Source of the DNA: Streptococcus sp. F0442
GTDB lineage: Bacteria; Bacillota; Bacilli; Lactobacillales; Streptococcaceae
Assembly (NCBI RefSeq): GCF_000314795.2
Contig: NZ_KB373314.1
Location: 616,418-680,417 of the forward strand
Direction of reading: 5' to 3'
Length of the DNA: 64,000 nt
In this document: in pieces, positions 7,723-19,104 of the stretch
Layout of the letters: every line of letters starts with the position of its first letter
Position numbering within the stretch: the first letter of the stretch is position 1
Notes under the pieces: model-generated
Databases searched by the model: none
The model's input: the letters and a program-made list of their open reading frames with translations, nothing else
What the model was told of the DNA's origin: nothing
Translations under genes and position numbers: made by a program

Positions 7723-9033
7723 ATGAATGAAAAAGTCTTTCGCGATCCCGTACATGATTATGTTCACGTGGATCATCCCATCATTTATCAATTGATTAAT
7801 AGTAAAGAATTTCAACGACTACGCCGCATCAAACAACTGGGGACATCTGGTTTTACCTTCCACGGTGGGGAGCATAGTCGTTTTTCTCACTGTCTTGGCG
7901 CCTATGAGATTTCAAGACGCATTCTCTCAATTTTTGAAGAAAAATATGCAGATCAATGGAATTCTGATGAAAACTTACTGACCATGACAGCCGCCCTTCT
8001 TCATGACATCGGGCACGGTGCCTATTCCCATACCTTTGAAGGACTTTTTGGGACCGATCATGAAAAAATGACCCAGCTCATCATCACCAATCCTGAGACG
8101 GAGGTCAATCAAATCCTATTACAGGTGGCACCTGATTTTCCAAATCGTGTAGCCAGCGTCATTGACCACACCTATCCCAATAAGCAAGTGGTGCAGTTGA
8201 TTTCCAGTCAAATTGATGTGGACCGAATGGATTATTTACTACGAGATGCCTACTTTACAGGTGCTTCCTATGGGAAATTTGACTTGACCCGCATTCTTCG
8301 CGTCATTCGACCGATTGAAAATGGCATTGCCTTTCAACAAAATGGGATGCATGCCGTTGAAGATTATGTAGTCAGCCGTTACCAAATGTATATGCAAGTC
8401 TACTTCCACCCAGCTACTCGTGCGATGGAAGTCCTCCTTCAAAATCTACTCAAACGCGCTCGAACTATCTATCCAGATCAGAAAGAGTATTTCCAACTGA
8501 CTTCGCCTCGCTTGATTCCTTTTTTTGAAGAAGAGGTGACCATTGACGATTACCTGAATTTGGATGACGGTGTGATGAACACCTATTTCCAAGTCTGGAT
8601 GGAGAGCCCGGATACCATCCTGTCTGATCTTGCTCAGCGCTATATCAATCGGAAAGTCTTTAAATCGATTCTATTTACAGAAGATAAGCGAAAAGACTTA
8701 GCAATCCTTGGAAAACTGATCAAAGAGGTTGGGTTTAATCCTACTTATTACACCGCCATCCATGAGAATTTCGATCTGCCCTACGATATTTATCGACCGG
8801 AGCTTGAAAAACCACGTACTCAGATCGAGATGATCCGAAAAGATGGTAGTCTAGCTGAATTGTCTCATTTGTCCCCACTCGTTGCAGCTTTAGCTGGAAC
8901 CCGCTATGGGGACAACCGTTTCTATTTCCCAAAAGAAATGCTGGAAGCCAATGGACTTTTCAGTAAACAAGTGGAGGAATTCACTTCCTACATCACCAAC
9001 GATTATTTTACAGGAGAGATGAATGGCCATTAA
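7723..9033 (+). CDS. HD-domain phosphohydrolase (YwfO-like dNTPase family)
   Basis: This is a 436-residue metal-dependent phosphohydrolase. The N-terminal part carries FRDPVHDYVHVDHP, QRLRRIKQLG, HSRFSHCLGAYEISRRI and the HD pair LLHDIGHGAYSHTFE, matching SAMHD1/dGTPase-like proteins such as B. subtilis YwfO and E. faecalis EF1143. Known members hydrolyse dNTPs; the substrate here is inferred. It is the first gene of a plus-strand run with a HAD phosphatase (11-bp overlap), murM and murN. The predicted mRNA is leaderless (see the promoter). Confidence 0.88.
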   Translation: MNEKVFRDPVHDYVHVDHPIIYQLINSKEFQRLRRIKQLGTSGFTFHGGEHSRFSHCLGAYEISRRILSIFEEKYADQWNSDENLLTMTAALLHDIGHGAYSHTFEGLFGTDHEKMTQLIITNPETEVNQILLQVAPDFPNRVASVIDHTYPNKQVVQLISSQIDVDRMDYLLRDAYFTGASYGKFDLTRILRVIRPIENGIAFQQNGMHAVEDYVVSRYQMYMQVYFHPATRAMEVLLQNLLKRARTIYPDQKEYFQLTSPRLIPFFEEEVTIDDYLNLDDGVMNTYFQVWMESPDTILSDLAQRYINRKVFKSILFTEDKRKDLAILGKLIKEVGFNPTYYTAIHENFDLPYDIYRPELEKPRTQIEMIRKDGSLAELSHLSPLVAALAGTRYGDNRFYFPKEMLEANGLFSKQVEEFTSYITNDYFTGEMNGH

Positions 9034-9829
9034 ATTAGTCGCGATCGATATCGATGGTACGCTACTTAATTCAAAAAAAGAAATTACACCTTCCGTTTTT
9101 GAAGCCATTCAAGACGCAAAAGCTGCAGGTGTGAAAATCGTGATCACAACTGGTCGTCCCATCGCAGGTGTCTCAAACTTGTTAGCACAACTTCATCTCA
9201 CGGATCCTGAGGATTATGTCATTACTTTTAATGGGGGCTTGGTCCAAGAAACTGCTACTGGAAAAGAAATCATCAAGGACCTTTTAGATTATGAGGACTA
9301 TCTCGATATCGAGTCTCTGGCCAACAAACTCCAGATTCACTCTCATGCCATTACAAAAGACGGTATTTACACCAGTAATCGAGATATCGGACGCTATACT
9401 ATTCATGAGTCTCAACTGGTCAATATGCCCCTTTACTACCGGACGCCTGAAGAAGTGCGAGAGAAAAAATTTGTTAAAGCCATGTACATCGATGAACCAG
9501 AAATTCTGGACGCTGCGATTGCAAAAATTCCAAGAGAATTTCAGGACCGCTTCACTATGGTTAAATCAGCTCCATTTTATTTAGAAATTCTCGGGAAAAC
9601 GACCAATAAAGGAGCTGCCGTTCTCCATCTGGCTGAACAACTTGGAATCAAACAAGAAGAGACCATGGCTATTGGAGATGAGGAGAATGACCGCTCCATG
9701 TTAGAAGTTGTAGGACATGCTGTCGTTATGGAGAATGGCAATCCTGCCCTCAAAAAAATTGCTACAACTATTACCAAATCAAACGATGAATCGGGCGTAG
9801 CCTACGCCCTTAGAAAGTGGGTATTATAA
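9023..9829 (+). CDS. Cof-type HAD-IIB phosphatase
   Basis: This is a 268-residue haloacid-dehalogenase-type hydrolase of the Cof/YidA group, which removes phosphate from sugars or cofactors. Motif I is AIDIDGTLLNSKKEI (residues 7-21), motif II VITTGRP, a lysine in the TTNKGAAVLHL segment, and motif IV GDEENDRSMLEVVG. The C2B cap lies between motifs II and III. The start overlaps the HD gene by 11 bp and the end is 3 bp before murM, so all are co-transcribed. The physiological substrate is unknown. Confidence 0.9.
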   Translation: MAIKLVAIDIDGTLLNSKKEITPSVFEAIQDAKAAGVKIVITTGRPIAGVSNLLAQLHLTDPEDYVITFNGGLVQETATGKEIIKDLLDYEDYLDIESLANKLQIHSHAITKDGIYTSNRDIGRYTIHESQLVNMPLYYRTPEEVREKKFVKAMYIDEPEILDAAIAKIPREFQDRFTMVKSAPFYLEILGKTTNKGAAVLHLAEQLGIKQEETMAIGDEENDRSMLEVVGHAVVMENGNPALKKIATTITKSNDESGVAYALRKWVL

Positions 9830-9832
9830 GAA

Positions 9833-11047
9833 ATGTATCATTACCAGCTAGGAATTTCTGCCACTGAGCATGATAACTTTGTTATTCAGAGTGACCAGAC
9901 TAATCTCTTACAAAGTAGCTCATGGGCAAAAATCAAAGATAATTGGGGAAATGAACGAGTTGGTTTTTATCAAGAAGACCAATTAGTCGCCGTTGCAAGC
10001 ATTTTGATTCAACCCCTGCCACTTGGCTTTTCCATGCTTTACATTCCTCGAGGCCCCATCATGGATTACCAGAACAAGGAACTAGTTTCATACGTGATGC
10101 AGTCCCTAAAAAAAATAGCCAAACAATACAAGGCCTTATTTGTGAAATTTGATCCAAGTCTTTTCTTGAGCAAACACTTGATTGGACAAGAAAATATGGA
10201 AACGACGGATGTACAAGCGATCATTGAAACCCTAACAAAAGAAGGGATTGAATGGACAGGCCCTACAAGTGATATGGGAGAAAATATCCAACCACGCTTT
10301 CAAGCCAATATTCATAAAGACTTTTTTACCGAACAAAACCTTTCTAAATCGACTCGTCAAGCGATACGAACTGCTCGAAATAAAGGGATCCAAGTGCAAT
10401 TTGGCGGGATAGAATTGTTAGAATACTTCTCTTCCCTCATGAAAAAGACGGAAGCTCGGAAAAGCATTCATTTACGTGGAAGAGACTACTACGAGAAACT
10501 GCTGACAACTTACCAAGGACAATCCTACATTACCTTGTCTAGCCTTGATCTCGTAGAGAGGAAGGCCATGCTGACAAACAATCTTGAGAAAAATAAGGCT
10601 GAGGCTGAAAAATTCACAGAAAAAACTAAACCTGGAAAGGTAGAGAACAACCAGAAAGAAAAAGAACGCTTAGAAGAAGAGTTGCAATTTCTTGAGCAAC
10701 ATCTCCAAGCAGGCAGACAGGTCGTCCCTCTATCTGGTACCTTGACACTCGAATTTGGTGGGACATCTGAAAATGTCTATGCAGGGATGGATGAAGAATT
10801 CCGTCGTTACCAACCTGCCATCCTCACCTGGTACGAAACAGCTCAACACGCCTTCGATCGTGGTGCTTCGTGGCAAAATATGGGGGGAATTGAAAACTCA
10901 CTAGGTGGTGGACTTTATCATTTCAAATCTAAATTCAATCCTGTCATTGAAGAATTTGTTGGGGAATTCAACCTCCCAACCAGCACACTCTATCCACTTG
11001 TAAACAAAGCCTACAAGATCCGGAAAAAATTAAGAAATAAACAATGA
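9833..11047 (+). CDS. murM: FemAB-family aminoacyltransferase, MurM-like
   Basis: This is a 404-residue tRNA-dependent transferase that adds the first amino acid (Ser or Ala in pneumococcus) to the lysine of lipid II, starting the branched cross-bridge. It has two GNAT-like subdomains: FVIQSDQTNLLQSSSWAKIK near the N-terminus, and YIPRGPIMDY and a KSTRQAIRTARNKGIQV segment in the first half. A charged helical arm follows at about residues 240-290 (coiled coil, rich in K/E), then the C-terminal GNAT half with QNMGGIENSLGGGLYHFKSKF. Length and tandem placement before a second FemAB protein match murM-murN. Assignment to MurM rather than MurN is by order. Confidence 0.85.
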   Translation: MYHYQLGISATEHDNFVIQSDQTNLLQSSSWAKIKDNWGNERVGFYQEDQLVAVASILIQPLPLGFSMLYIPRGPIMDYQNKELVSYVMQSLKKIAKQYKALFVKFDPSLFLSKHLIGQENMETTDVQAIIETLTKEGIEWTGPTSDMGENIQPRFQANIHKDFFTEQNLSKSTRQAIRTARNKGIQVQFGGIELLEYFSSLMKKTEARKSIHLRGRDYYEKLLTTYQGQSYITLSSLDLVERKAMLTNNLEKNKAEAEKFTEKTKPGKVENNQKEKERLEEELQFLEQHLQAGRQVVPLSGTLTLEFGGTSENVYAGMDEEFRRYQPAILTWYETAQHAFDRGASWQNMGGIENSLGGGLYHFKSKFNPVIEEFVGEFNLPTSTLYPLVNKAYKIRKKLRNKQ

Positions 11048-11055
11048 GGTAACCG

Positions 11056-12291
11056 ATGACTTTCGCTATTCTGACCCAAAAAGAGTTCGCTAGCCATGCT
11101 AATAGCGCCTCCTATCGTTCCTTTATGCAGACACCTGAAATGGCTAGCCTTCTTGAGAAAAGAGGCTTTAAGATCCAGTATGTCGGTTGGAAAACAGGAA
11201 CTCAAATTACCATCTCTGCCCTCCTATATTCAATTCCTATGACAGGCGGATTTCACATAGAAGTTAACTGTGGCCCAGTTATTACTGATCGTTCCCATCT
11301 TCAGGATTTCTATCAGTCTTTGCAGGACTATGCCAAGAACCAAGGGGCTCTAGAATTGATTATCAAACCCTACGATACTTATCAAACCTTCAATAGTGAT
11401 GGTAATCCAATTTCAGAACCTAACCAAGACTATATTAACGAATTGACCCATATCGGCTATTCCTTTGACGGATTACAAACGGGATATCCTGGTGGAGAGC
11501 CTGATTGGCACTATGTAAAAGATATGGAAGGCATCACCGAAAAAGATCTTCTCAAGAGTTTTAGCAAAAAAGGAAAGCCACTTGTGAAGAAAGCGAAATC
11601 TTTCGGGATGAAACTGAAACGATTAAATCGAGATGAACTGCAACTTTTCAAGGATATCACTTCTTCTACCAGTGACCGTCGAAACTATCTGGATAAAACT
11701 TTGGATTATTACCAAACCTTCTACGATAGTTTTGGGGACAAAGCGGATTTCATGGTTGCTACTCTGAATTTCCACGATTACTACACCAATCTTGAAAAAG
11801 ACCAAGGCAAACTAGCTCAGAAGATTGAGAAATTACAGAAGGATCTTGAAGTCAATCCACATTCAGAGAAAAAACAAAATCAACTTCGTGAATTTTCTAG
11901 TCAGTTTGAGACCTTTGAGGTGAGAAAGAAAGAAGCCAAAGAATATATTGAAAAATATGGTGACCAAGATGTCATCCTTGCAGGTAGCCTCTTTGTCTAT
12001 ATGCCGCAAGAATCTACCTATTTATTCAGTGGCTCTTATACAGAATTTAATAAGTTCTATGCTCCTGCTGTGCTCCAGGAATACATGATGCTTGAAACAA
12101 TTAAACGTGGCATTCCAAGATATAATTTCCTAGGTATTCAAGGAATTTTTGACGGCTCAGACGGTGTTCTTCGTTTTAAACAAAACTTCAATGGCTATAT
12201 CGTTCGTAAGATGGGAACCTTCCGTTATTACCCAAATCCTCTGAAATTCAAAGCCTTGTCCTTGATCAAACGAATCTTAGGACGCTCATAA
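11056..12291 (+). CDS. murN: FemAB-family aminoacyltransferase, MurN-like
   Basis: This is a 411-residue second transferase of the pair. In pneumococcus MurN adds the second residue (Ala) to the lipid II branch. It has the same architecture: N-terminal GNAT half (FASHANSASYRSFMQTPEMAS), a KSFSKKGKPLVKKAKSFGMKL segment, a coiled-coil arm (about residues 240-300), and a C-terminal half ending GIPRYNFLGIQGIFDGSDGVLRFKQNF. It starts 8 bp after murM with ATG and is followed by a strong terminator that closes the four-gene operon. The pair affects cell-wall branching and, in pneumococcus, beta-lactam resistance (known). The substrate amino acids in this strain are not determinable. Confidence 0.85.
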   Translation: MTFAILTQKEFASHANSASYRSFMQTPEMASLLEKRGFKIQYVGWKTGTQITISALLYSIPMTGGFHIEVNCGPVITDRSHLQDFYQSLQDYAKNQGALELIIKPYDTYQTFNSDGNPISEPNQDYINELTHIGYSFDGLQTGYPGGEPDWHYVKDMEGITEKDLLKSFSKKGKPLVKKAKSFGMKLKRLNRDELQLFKDITSSTSDRRNYLDKTLDYYQTFYDSFGDKADFMVATLNFHDYYTNLEKDQGKLAQKIEKLQKDLEVNPHSEKKQNQLREFSSQFETFEVRKKEAKEYIEKYGDQDVILAGSLFVYMPQESTYLFSGSYTEFNKFYAPAVLQEYMMLETIKRGIPRYNFLGIQGIFDGSDGVLRFKQNFNGYIVRKMGTFRYYPNPLKFKALSLIKRILGRS

Positions 12292-12298
12292 GAAAACA

Positions 12299-12325
12299 AA
12301 AGCCAGCTTACTAGCTGGTTTTTTT
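12299..12325 (+). terminator. Terminator of the HD-HAD-murMN operon
   Basis: CCAGC-TTACTA-GCTGG followed by seven T, just after murN. Confidence 0.88.
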
Positions 12326-12331
12326 AAAGAT

Positions 12332-12360
12332 AAAAAAAGACGAGAAATATCTCGTCTTAT
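12332..12360 (-). terminator. tpiA terminator
   Basis: On the minus strand AAGACGAGA-TAT-TCTCGTCTT followed by a T tract; the stem is perfect. Confidence 0.88.
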
Positions 12361-12370
12361 TTATGTTCGA

Positions 12371-13129
12371 TTAGTTTACGAAGTTCAACAATGCCAAGAA
12401 GCTTTCTGGATCAAGTGATGCACCACCAACAAGAGCTCCATCAACGTCTGGACAAGCCATGTATTCTGCAACATTTTCAGGTTTCACTGAACCACCGTAT
12501 TGGACACGTACTTTGTCAGCTACTTCTTGACCGAAGTCAGCAGCTACAACGTCACGGACCACTTTACACATTTTTTGTGCGTCGTCTTGTGATGCAGATT
12601 TACCAGTACCGATCGCCCAGATTGGCTCATAAGCGATAACGGATGCAGCTACTTGCTCAGGAGTCAAACCAGCCAAAGCAGCAGATACTTGAGCACCTAC
12701 GAATTCAGCAGCTTTACCAGCTTCGTAAGTTTCAAGACTTTCACCACAACAGATGATTGGAAGCAAACCATTAGCAAAGATAGCTTTTGCTTTTTTGTTG
12801 ATGTCTTCGTCTGTTTCGTGGAAGTAGTCACGACGTTCTGAGTGACCGATTACCACGTAGTCCGTACCGATTTCTTTCAAAACTTGTGGGCTAGTTTCAC
12901 CAGTGAAGGCACCAGCGTTTTCAAAGTAGCAGTTTTGAGCAGCAACTTTAAGGTTTGAACCTTTAGCTGCAGCAAGAACAGTTGTCAAGTCAAGTGCAGG
13001 AGCTGCAATCCCAGCTTCAACAAGATCAGATGAAGGAAGTTTTGATGCTACTGCTTCAACAAATGCTTTTGCTTCTTCTGGATTTTTGTTCATTTTCCAG
13101 TTACCAGCGATAAATGGTTTACGTGACAT
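12371..13129 (-). CDS. tpiA: Triosephosphate isomerase
   Basis: This 252-residue glycolytic enzyme interconverts dihydroxyacetone phosphate and glyceraldehyde 3-phosphate. It has the substrate-binding GNWKMNK near the N-terminus, the catalytic histidine in [12 protein letters not shown], the catalytic glutamate in [15 protein letters not shown] (start of the flexible loop 6) and the phosphate-binding [10 protein letters not shown]. The length is normal and codon use looks biased toward high-expression codons, as for neighbouring tuf. It stands alone with its own terminator; an RBS (CGAGGTATGTGAA) precedes the ATG. Confidence 0.98.
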   Translation of the reverse strand: MSRKPFIAGNWKMNKNPEEAKAFVEAVASKLPSSDLVEAGIAAPALDLTTVLAAAKGSNLKVAAQNCYFENAGAFTGETSPQVLKEIGTDYVVIGHSERRDYFHETDEDINKKAKAIFANGLLPIICCGESLETYEAGKAAEFVGAQVSAALAGLTPEQVAASVIAYEPIWAIGTGKSASQDDAQKMCKVVRDVVAADFGQEVADKVRVQYGGSVKPENVAEYMACPDVDGALVGGASLDPESFLALLNFVN

Positions 13130-13227
13130 TTCACATACCTCGTTTTTCTAATTTTATACTACCTATTCTACCATAATTTTCGTCATAATGAAAGGTTGCA
13201 CAAGCTCATTTTACTTTTTACCAAAAT

Positions 13228-13253
13228 AAAAACCCCGTCTTCACGGGGTTTTC
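13228..13253 (-). terminator. tuf terminator
   Basis: AACCCCGT-GAAG-ACGGGGTTTTTA read on the minus strand: a GC-rich perfect stem and T tract. Confidence 0.9.
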
Positions 13254-13293
13254 TGTCTGTCTATATAATTGTTAATCTGGGAACTAGATCGAA

Positions 13294-14490
<1,197 letters not shown>

Positions 14491-14561
14491 TTGAGTAAAA
14501 GCCTCCAATAAAATATATTTTATAGATAGACAGTAGGCAATACAGTCTAACTTTCCTTACT

Positions 14562-14590
14562 ATTCTATCTAATTTTAGATGAAATTGCAA
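14562..14590 (-). promoter_or_regulatory. tuf promoter
   Basis: On the minus strand TTGCAA (14590-14585), a 17-bp spacer and TAGAAT (14567-14562). The leader is about 65 nt. Confidence 0.8.
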
Positions 14591-14714
14591 GCCTTTTACC
14601 TATATTTTCTTAATTATTCCTATTCTTATCTTTTATTTTTCCATCTGGCAGAAAGATCTTGATCCAGCTTTGAAAAATCTCCCGTTAAATCCCCTATTTC
14701 TTCTGATTCTGAAT

Positions 14715-14746
14715 AAAAAAATCGGAACAAGGGTTCCGATTTTTTT
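14715..14746 (-). terminator. ppc terminator
   Basis: AAAAATCGGAAC-CCTT-GTTCCGATTTTTTTATTC on the minus strand, starting at the ppc stop codon: a strong hairpin with a T tract. Confidence 0.9.
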
Positions 14747-17570
14747 AACCTGAATTTCGTAGTCCTGTAGCCACCCCATTGATGGTAATATGGATTAGCT
14801 TGTCCTGATCAGCCGGTAATTGACCAGTTCGTTGACGGCGAATCAATTCTAACTGGATATAGTTCAAGACGTTAAAGTACGGCATCCGATAGTCCAAACT
14901 TTCTTTCAGATAGGTATTTTCCGCAAGCAACTCTTCTTGTTCCTCAATCATTAGGATGATATCCTTGGTCAATTGCCACTCATGCAAAATAATTTGATAG
15001 ATATTACGGACTTCTTCTTCCTCACATAATTGAGCGTATTCAAAGGCGATATCCATATTCGCTTTTGACAAGACCATGTCTACATTGGACAAAAGGGACT
15101 GGAAGAATGGCCAGTTTTTATACATGTAGCGAAGGGTTTCGATGTTTTCAGGATCCTCATCAATGAATTCTTTAAAGCTAGACCCCACTCCGTACCAACC
15201 TGGGAACATCACCCGACTTTGTGACCAAGAGAAGACCCAAGGAATCGCACGCAAGCCACCAATTTCTGTAATGGTCTTACGAGCAGCTGGACGGGAACCA
15301 ATATTAAAGCTAGAGATGGCTTTAATCGGACTGGATTCAAAGAAGTAATCATAGAAATGCTCGTTCCCGAAGACCAAATCACGGTAGATATCGTAACTGC
15401 GATCGACCACTTTATCCATGACTTCCCCGAAGCGATCAAACATGGAGAGAGGGCTCTTTTGTTCTGAAATCATGCGGTTAATAGTTGCAGAAACAAGCAT
15501 CTCAAGGTTGTAGTAGGCTGCATCCTTATTTCCGTATTTATTACCAATCACTTCCCCTTGCTCAGTTAGACGGATACGGTCATTAATCGATTTCAATGGT
15601 TGAGAAGTGATGGCTTCATAAGTAGGGCCACCACCACGACCAACCGTTCCTCCACGGCCATGGAAGAAGGTGATCTTCACGCCAAACTCATCCCCGATAG
15701 CGGTCAATTGTTGTTGCGCTTTAAAGAGGGTCCAACAAGAAGACAAGTATCCACCATCTTTGTTGGAATCCGAGTAGCCTAACATAATTTCTTGGTAATT
15801 ATGTTTTGAAGCAATCCAACGTTTAGCAATAGGAAGAGACAAGTAACTTCTCATGGTTTCTTCCGAATGATCTAAGTCTTCAATCGTTTCAAACAAAGGG
15901 ACAATTTGTACACGTGCTTTTTCAGTATCGATTAAGCCCACTTCTTTTAACATCACGGCCAATTCCAACATGTCTGATACACTTGTTGCATGGGAAATGA
16001 TATTTTGACGGATGACTTCTTCTCCCAAACGGTCTTTCAATTCACGCGCCGTTTGGAAAATCGCCAATTCCTTTTCAAGTAAGTCAGACTTTTCGACATG
16101 GGTAGCTGATAAAATCCGTGGATCTTCCAAGAGTTCCTTCAAGAGAACCTGACACTTCTCATCTTCAGACAAATCTGAATAATGGTCATTGATCCCAGCA
16201 GATTTCAATAATTCAGCCACACAGGCTTCATGGACACTGGAATCTTGACGCATATCAATGGATGCAAGATAGAAACCAAAGACATCAATCGCCTCTAGAA
16301 GTTCTGCAAATTCACCAGAAATTAAATACTCTGATTTATTTTCCAATAAGGAGTTTTTGATCTTTTCAAGATCTTCTTTAAATTCTTGAGCAGATGCATA
16401 TGCAGGAGACTCTTTTGCAGAAATTTCCTTTAAAGCTCCAGAGATACGATTACCGATATAATCGGACACTGGCCCTTGTTGATGAGCGCTTGCTCCCAAT
16501 AGTCTCTCTACCGCATAACGATCTTCTCTTGTTTCTCCAATCATGGTCCACTCTTTTAAGTTGACCAAAGTTTGGATCAATTTTGATTGGATATAGTGGA
16601 AGGCACGACGGTAGGGTTCTTTTTCACGAAAAACGGATGTATCACTTGATAGGGCAGCCATTTCAGCCACTGCTTCACTTGTTTTCGAAAGACTAGTTGA
16701 AAGTGAGAAGTGACGGTATAATTTAGAAATCTTTTCAATGTAATAGTTCAAAATGACTTCACTTTGAATAGTGGCTGACCGTTTCAAAGTATCAGCCGTT
16801 ACAAAAGGATTTCCATCCCGGTCTCCTCCAATCCACATGCCCATTGTAATTGGACGTGGTTGTTGGAGTTCAACACCATGTTCTTTTGCTAGGCGTTTGT
16901 ACTCCAACATCAGATTTGGAACAGCTTGTAAGAAAGAACTATTGTAATACTCCATGACATTGGTGATCTCATTGGTCACCTTCAATTTTTTATCACGGAT
17001 CATATCCGTTTGCATCATGATCTCAATATTACAGCGAAGGTTGCTATACCATTTATCCTCATTAATCAATCCTGCTTTAACATCCCGATGCTGGCGAAGC
17101 AGGGCGTGGATATGATTAGTTAGATCCAACATGGTTTTTCTTTGTACTTGAGTTGGGTGAGCTGTTAAAACAGGCACAATATTAAGATTTTCAAGAATTT
17201 CTTGTGCATCTTCTTGTTTCGCAACCTCTTGAATAGTTGAAGATAGCTTCCCTAGATACTCGCCATTGACATTATTGAGATGATTGATTTCATAAGCTAA
17301 ATCGACATCTTCAGAAATATTGATCAAGAGTGGCAAAATCGCAAAATAACGCGAAATTACTGTCATTTCCTCATTGGTCAGTTGTTCCACTAATTGGTTT
17401 AACTCTTGATAATTCTTTGTTTTGGATAGATCCTTCAATTGTGAAATTTTTTCAAAAGTTTCCGGACGAACCAAATTCTTGGTAATATCATCTAATAAGT
17501 CGGTTAAAATTTCGGCTTCTTCTTTGACAATATCTTTATTTCTATAGTTCTCTAATTTTTGTAAGACCAT
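14745..17570 (-). CDS. ppc: Phosphoenolpyruvate carboxylase
   Basis: This enzyme makes oxaloacetate from PEP and bicarbonate, feeding aspartate synthesis in bacteria with an incomplete TCA cycle. The ATG at 17570 ([13 protein letters not shown]) is chosen because AGGAG lies 5 nt upstream; an upstream in-frame ATG would add 8 residues. The product is 941 residues. The catalytic histidine lies in [14 protein letters not shown] (His138). Also seen are [24 protein letters not shown], the glycine-rich [15 protein letters not shown] and the conserved C-terminus ending TGLRNSG. It lies 45 bp downstream of ftsW on the same strand, an arrangement also known in pneumococcus. Confidence 0.97.
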   Translation of the reverse strand: MVLQKLENYRNKDIVKEEAEILTDLLDDITKNLVRPETFEKISQLKDLSKTKNYQELNQLVEQLTNEEMTVISRYFAILPLLINISEDVDLAYEINHLNNVNGEYLGKLSSTIQEVAKQEDAQEILENLNIVPVLTAHPTQVQRKTMLDLTNHIHALLRQHRDVKAGLINEDKWYSNLRCNIEIMMQTDMIRDKKLKVTNEITNVMEYYNSSFLQAVPNLMLEYKRLAKEHGVELQQPRPITMGMWIGGDRDGNPFVTADTLKRSATIQSEVILNYYIEKISKLYRHFSLSTSLSKTSEAVAEMAALSSDTSVFREKEPYRRAFHYIQSKLIQTLVNLKEWTMIGETREDRYAVERLLGASAHQQGPVSDYIGNRISGALKEISAKESPAYASAQEFKEDLEKIKNSLLENKSEYLISGEFAELLEAIDVFGFYLASIDMRQDSSVHEACVAELLKSAGINDHYSDLSEDEKCQVLLKELLEDPRILSATHVEKSDLLEKELAIFQTARELKDRLGEEVIRQNIISHATSVSDMLELAVMLKEVGLIDTEKARVQIVPLFETIEDLDHSEETMRSYLSLPIAKRWIASKHNYQEIMLGYSDSNKDGGYLSSCWTLFKAQQQLTAIGDEFGVKITFFHGRGGTVGRGGGPTYEAITSQPLKSINDRIRLTEQGEVIGNKYGNKDAAYYNLEMLVSATINRMISEQKSPLSMFDRFGEVMDKVVDRSYDIYRDLVFGNEHFYDYFFESSPIKAISSFNIGSRPAARKTITEIGGLRAIPWVFSWSQSRVMFPGWYGVGSSFKEFIDEDPENIETLRYMYKNWPFFQSLLSNVDMVLSKANMDIAFEYAQLCEEEEVRNIYQIILHEWQLTKDIILMIEEQEELLAENTYLKESLDYRMPYFNVLNYIQLELIRRQRTGQLPADQDKLIHITINGVATGLRNSG

Positions 17571-17615
17571 TTTTTCTCCTTTTTGAATCCTCATTAAACA
17601 ATTGTCTCTTAGCTT

Positions 17616-18857
17616 TTAGTAATACGGTTTGATTTTACCTTTTTCTTCAAAAACCATACCATCCTGTTCCATCTTCGCTCGTTTTTCACTGGCATCAATA
17701 TTTAAGACAAAAGCAATCGCAACTGATAGGACCCATAAACTGTTTCCCCCTTGGGATAAGAAGGGGAAGGTTACTCCAGTAGATGGAATCAAACCAGAAA
17801 TACCTCCAATATTAATGAAGGTTTGCACCAGAATCATGCCTCCGATACCAATGGCCATCATAGAATTGAATGGATTCTTTGCTCGAATACCGACTAAAAT
17901 GATGCGAAGAATTAAAAAGAATAAGAGAGCGAGAATCAAGCTAGCTCCAACAAAACCTAATTCTTCAATCACAATCGCAAATACAAAATCCGTATGAGCT
18001 TCTGGTAAATAACCTTGTTTCTCAATAGAATTACCAAGCCCCAATCCAAACCAACCACCATTACTCATCGCATAATAGGAATTAGCCAATTGGTGGCCCG
18101 CACCTGACAAATCATTAAAGGGGTTAAAGAAGGCACTAAAGCGTTTTGCCACATAACCAAAGACAGGGATTTTAGCGACACGGTCTACACCAATTATCCA
18201 AATAGATCCAAGGACCAAGGTAGCTGCTCCAATGACTATACCAAGTAAGGAGGTGAACCAACGATAGCCCACTCCACTAACAGTAACCATGACTAAGACG
18301 GTCAAGGCCAAGATCGTCGCATTTCCCAAATCCGGCATGATCACAACGATTCCAATAAGGATCATGGTCAACCAACGCCAATCGTTTAAATTCCTTGGAA
18401 TCCATTCATTGTGGGTCAAGGCCTGGTAATCATAATCACGGATCTCATCTTGTCGTTTAGAAAATATCAAGGCCAAATACCAGACTAAAATAACCTTGAG
18501 GTATTCGGCTGGCTGGATGCTGAAGCCCCCAGGGATCGTTAACCAACCATGTGCCCCATTGACCGTATCCGTAATAAATCTGGACAGAATTAATAAAATC
18601 ACTTCAATGAAGATGACAAAAGCCAATACTTTTTTATTTCGCAAGAAGTTTAAGCTAAACTTATAAATTAATGCGATGGTCAAGAGGCTAAGGATAAAAA
18701 AGAGGCCCTGGGTCCGCACCATCCGAATAGAACTCACTCCATTTTGAATCGCCAAGGCACTGGTTGTAGAATAGACCACAATCAAACCAATAATGGATAA
18801 AATCAAATAAGGAATGAGAATGGAATAATTTAATAGATGTCTTTTTTCAATTTTCAT
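17616..18857 (-). CDS. ftsW: Septal peptidoglycan glycosyltransferase FtsW
   Basis: This is a SEDS-family polymerase that builds septal glycan strands from lipid II together with a class B PBP. The 413-residue protein has about ten membrane helices. SEDS hallmarks visible are IQPAEYLKVILVWYLAL, the MPDLGNATI segment, GVDRVAKIP and QLANSYYAMSNGGWFGLGLGNSIEKQGYLPEAHTDFVFAIVIEELG, where Glu and Asp of EAHTDF are conserved. It could be RodA, but location before ppc matches streptococcal ftsW. It probably forms a transcript with ppc. Confidence 0.92.
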   Translation of the reverse strand: MKIEKRHLLNYSILIPYLILSIIGLIVVYSTTSALAIQNGVSSIRMVRTQGLFFILSLLTIALIYKFSLNFLRNKKVLAFVIFIEVILLILSRFITDTVNGAHGWLTIPGGFSIQPAEYLKVILVWYLALIFSKRQDEIRDYDYQALTHNEWIPRNLNDWRWLTMILIGIVVIMPDLGNATILALTVLVMVTVSGVGYRWFTSLLGIVIGAATLVLGSIWIIGVDRVAKIPVFGYVAKRFSAFFNPFNDLSGAGHQLANSYYAMSNGGWFGLGLGNSIEKQGYLPEAHTDFVFAIVIEELGFVGASLILALLFFLILRIILVGIRAKNPFNSMMAIGIGGMILVQTFINIGGISGLIPSTGVTFPFLSQGGNSLWVLSVAIAFVLNIDASEKRAKMEQDGMVFEEKGKIKPYY

Positions 18858-18887
18858 AGTTCACCATATTGCTGATATTCAACCTTC

Positions 18888-18916
18888 ATTATATCATTTT
18901 TAAGGTCCAAAACCAA
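18888..18916 (-). promoter_or_regulatory. ftsW promoter
   Basis: On the minus strand TTGGTT (18916-18911), a 17-bp spacer and TATAAT (18893-18888), about 30 nt before the ATG. The remainder of the 247-bp ftsW/GH25 intergenic region shows only the GH25 promoter and A/T-rich sequence. Confidence 0.72.
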
Positions 18917-19067
18917 GGAAAGGCCGGAAAAGATTCGGCTTCTTCACTTTTTTTACTAGATATTCGAATGATTCTTCTTATTTTCATATATTTTTATCCT
19001 TTTTGGAGGAAAAGATTCCTATTTTTTGAAAATAATAGCTTAAATCAGCATCTTTAAGCATTAAGTT

Positions 19068-19096
19068 TTGCCTTTTCGTTTTTTTTACGGTAAAAT
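19068..19096 (+). promoter_or_regulatory. Promoter of the GH25 gene, abutting the start codon
   Basis: TTGCCT (19068-19073), a 17-bp spacer and TAAAAT (19091-19096), then 8 nt to the ATG. The sequence between has no Shine-Dalgarno motif, so the transcript is predicted to be leaderless or nearly so. Confidence 0.68.
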
Positions 19097-19104
19097 GATT
19101 CTGT

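Noticed and set aside
9023..9829. Possibility that the three Cof-type HAD genes are recent duplications
   Set aside because: They differ substantially in sequence and lie in two separate conserved operons, so they are old paralogues.
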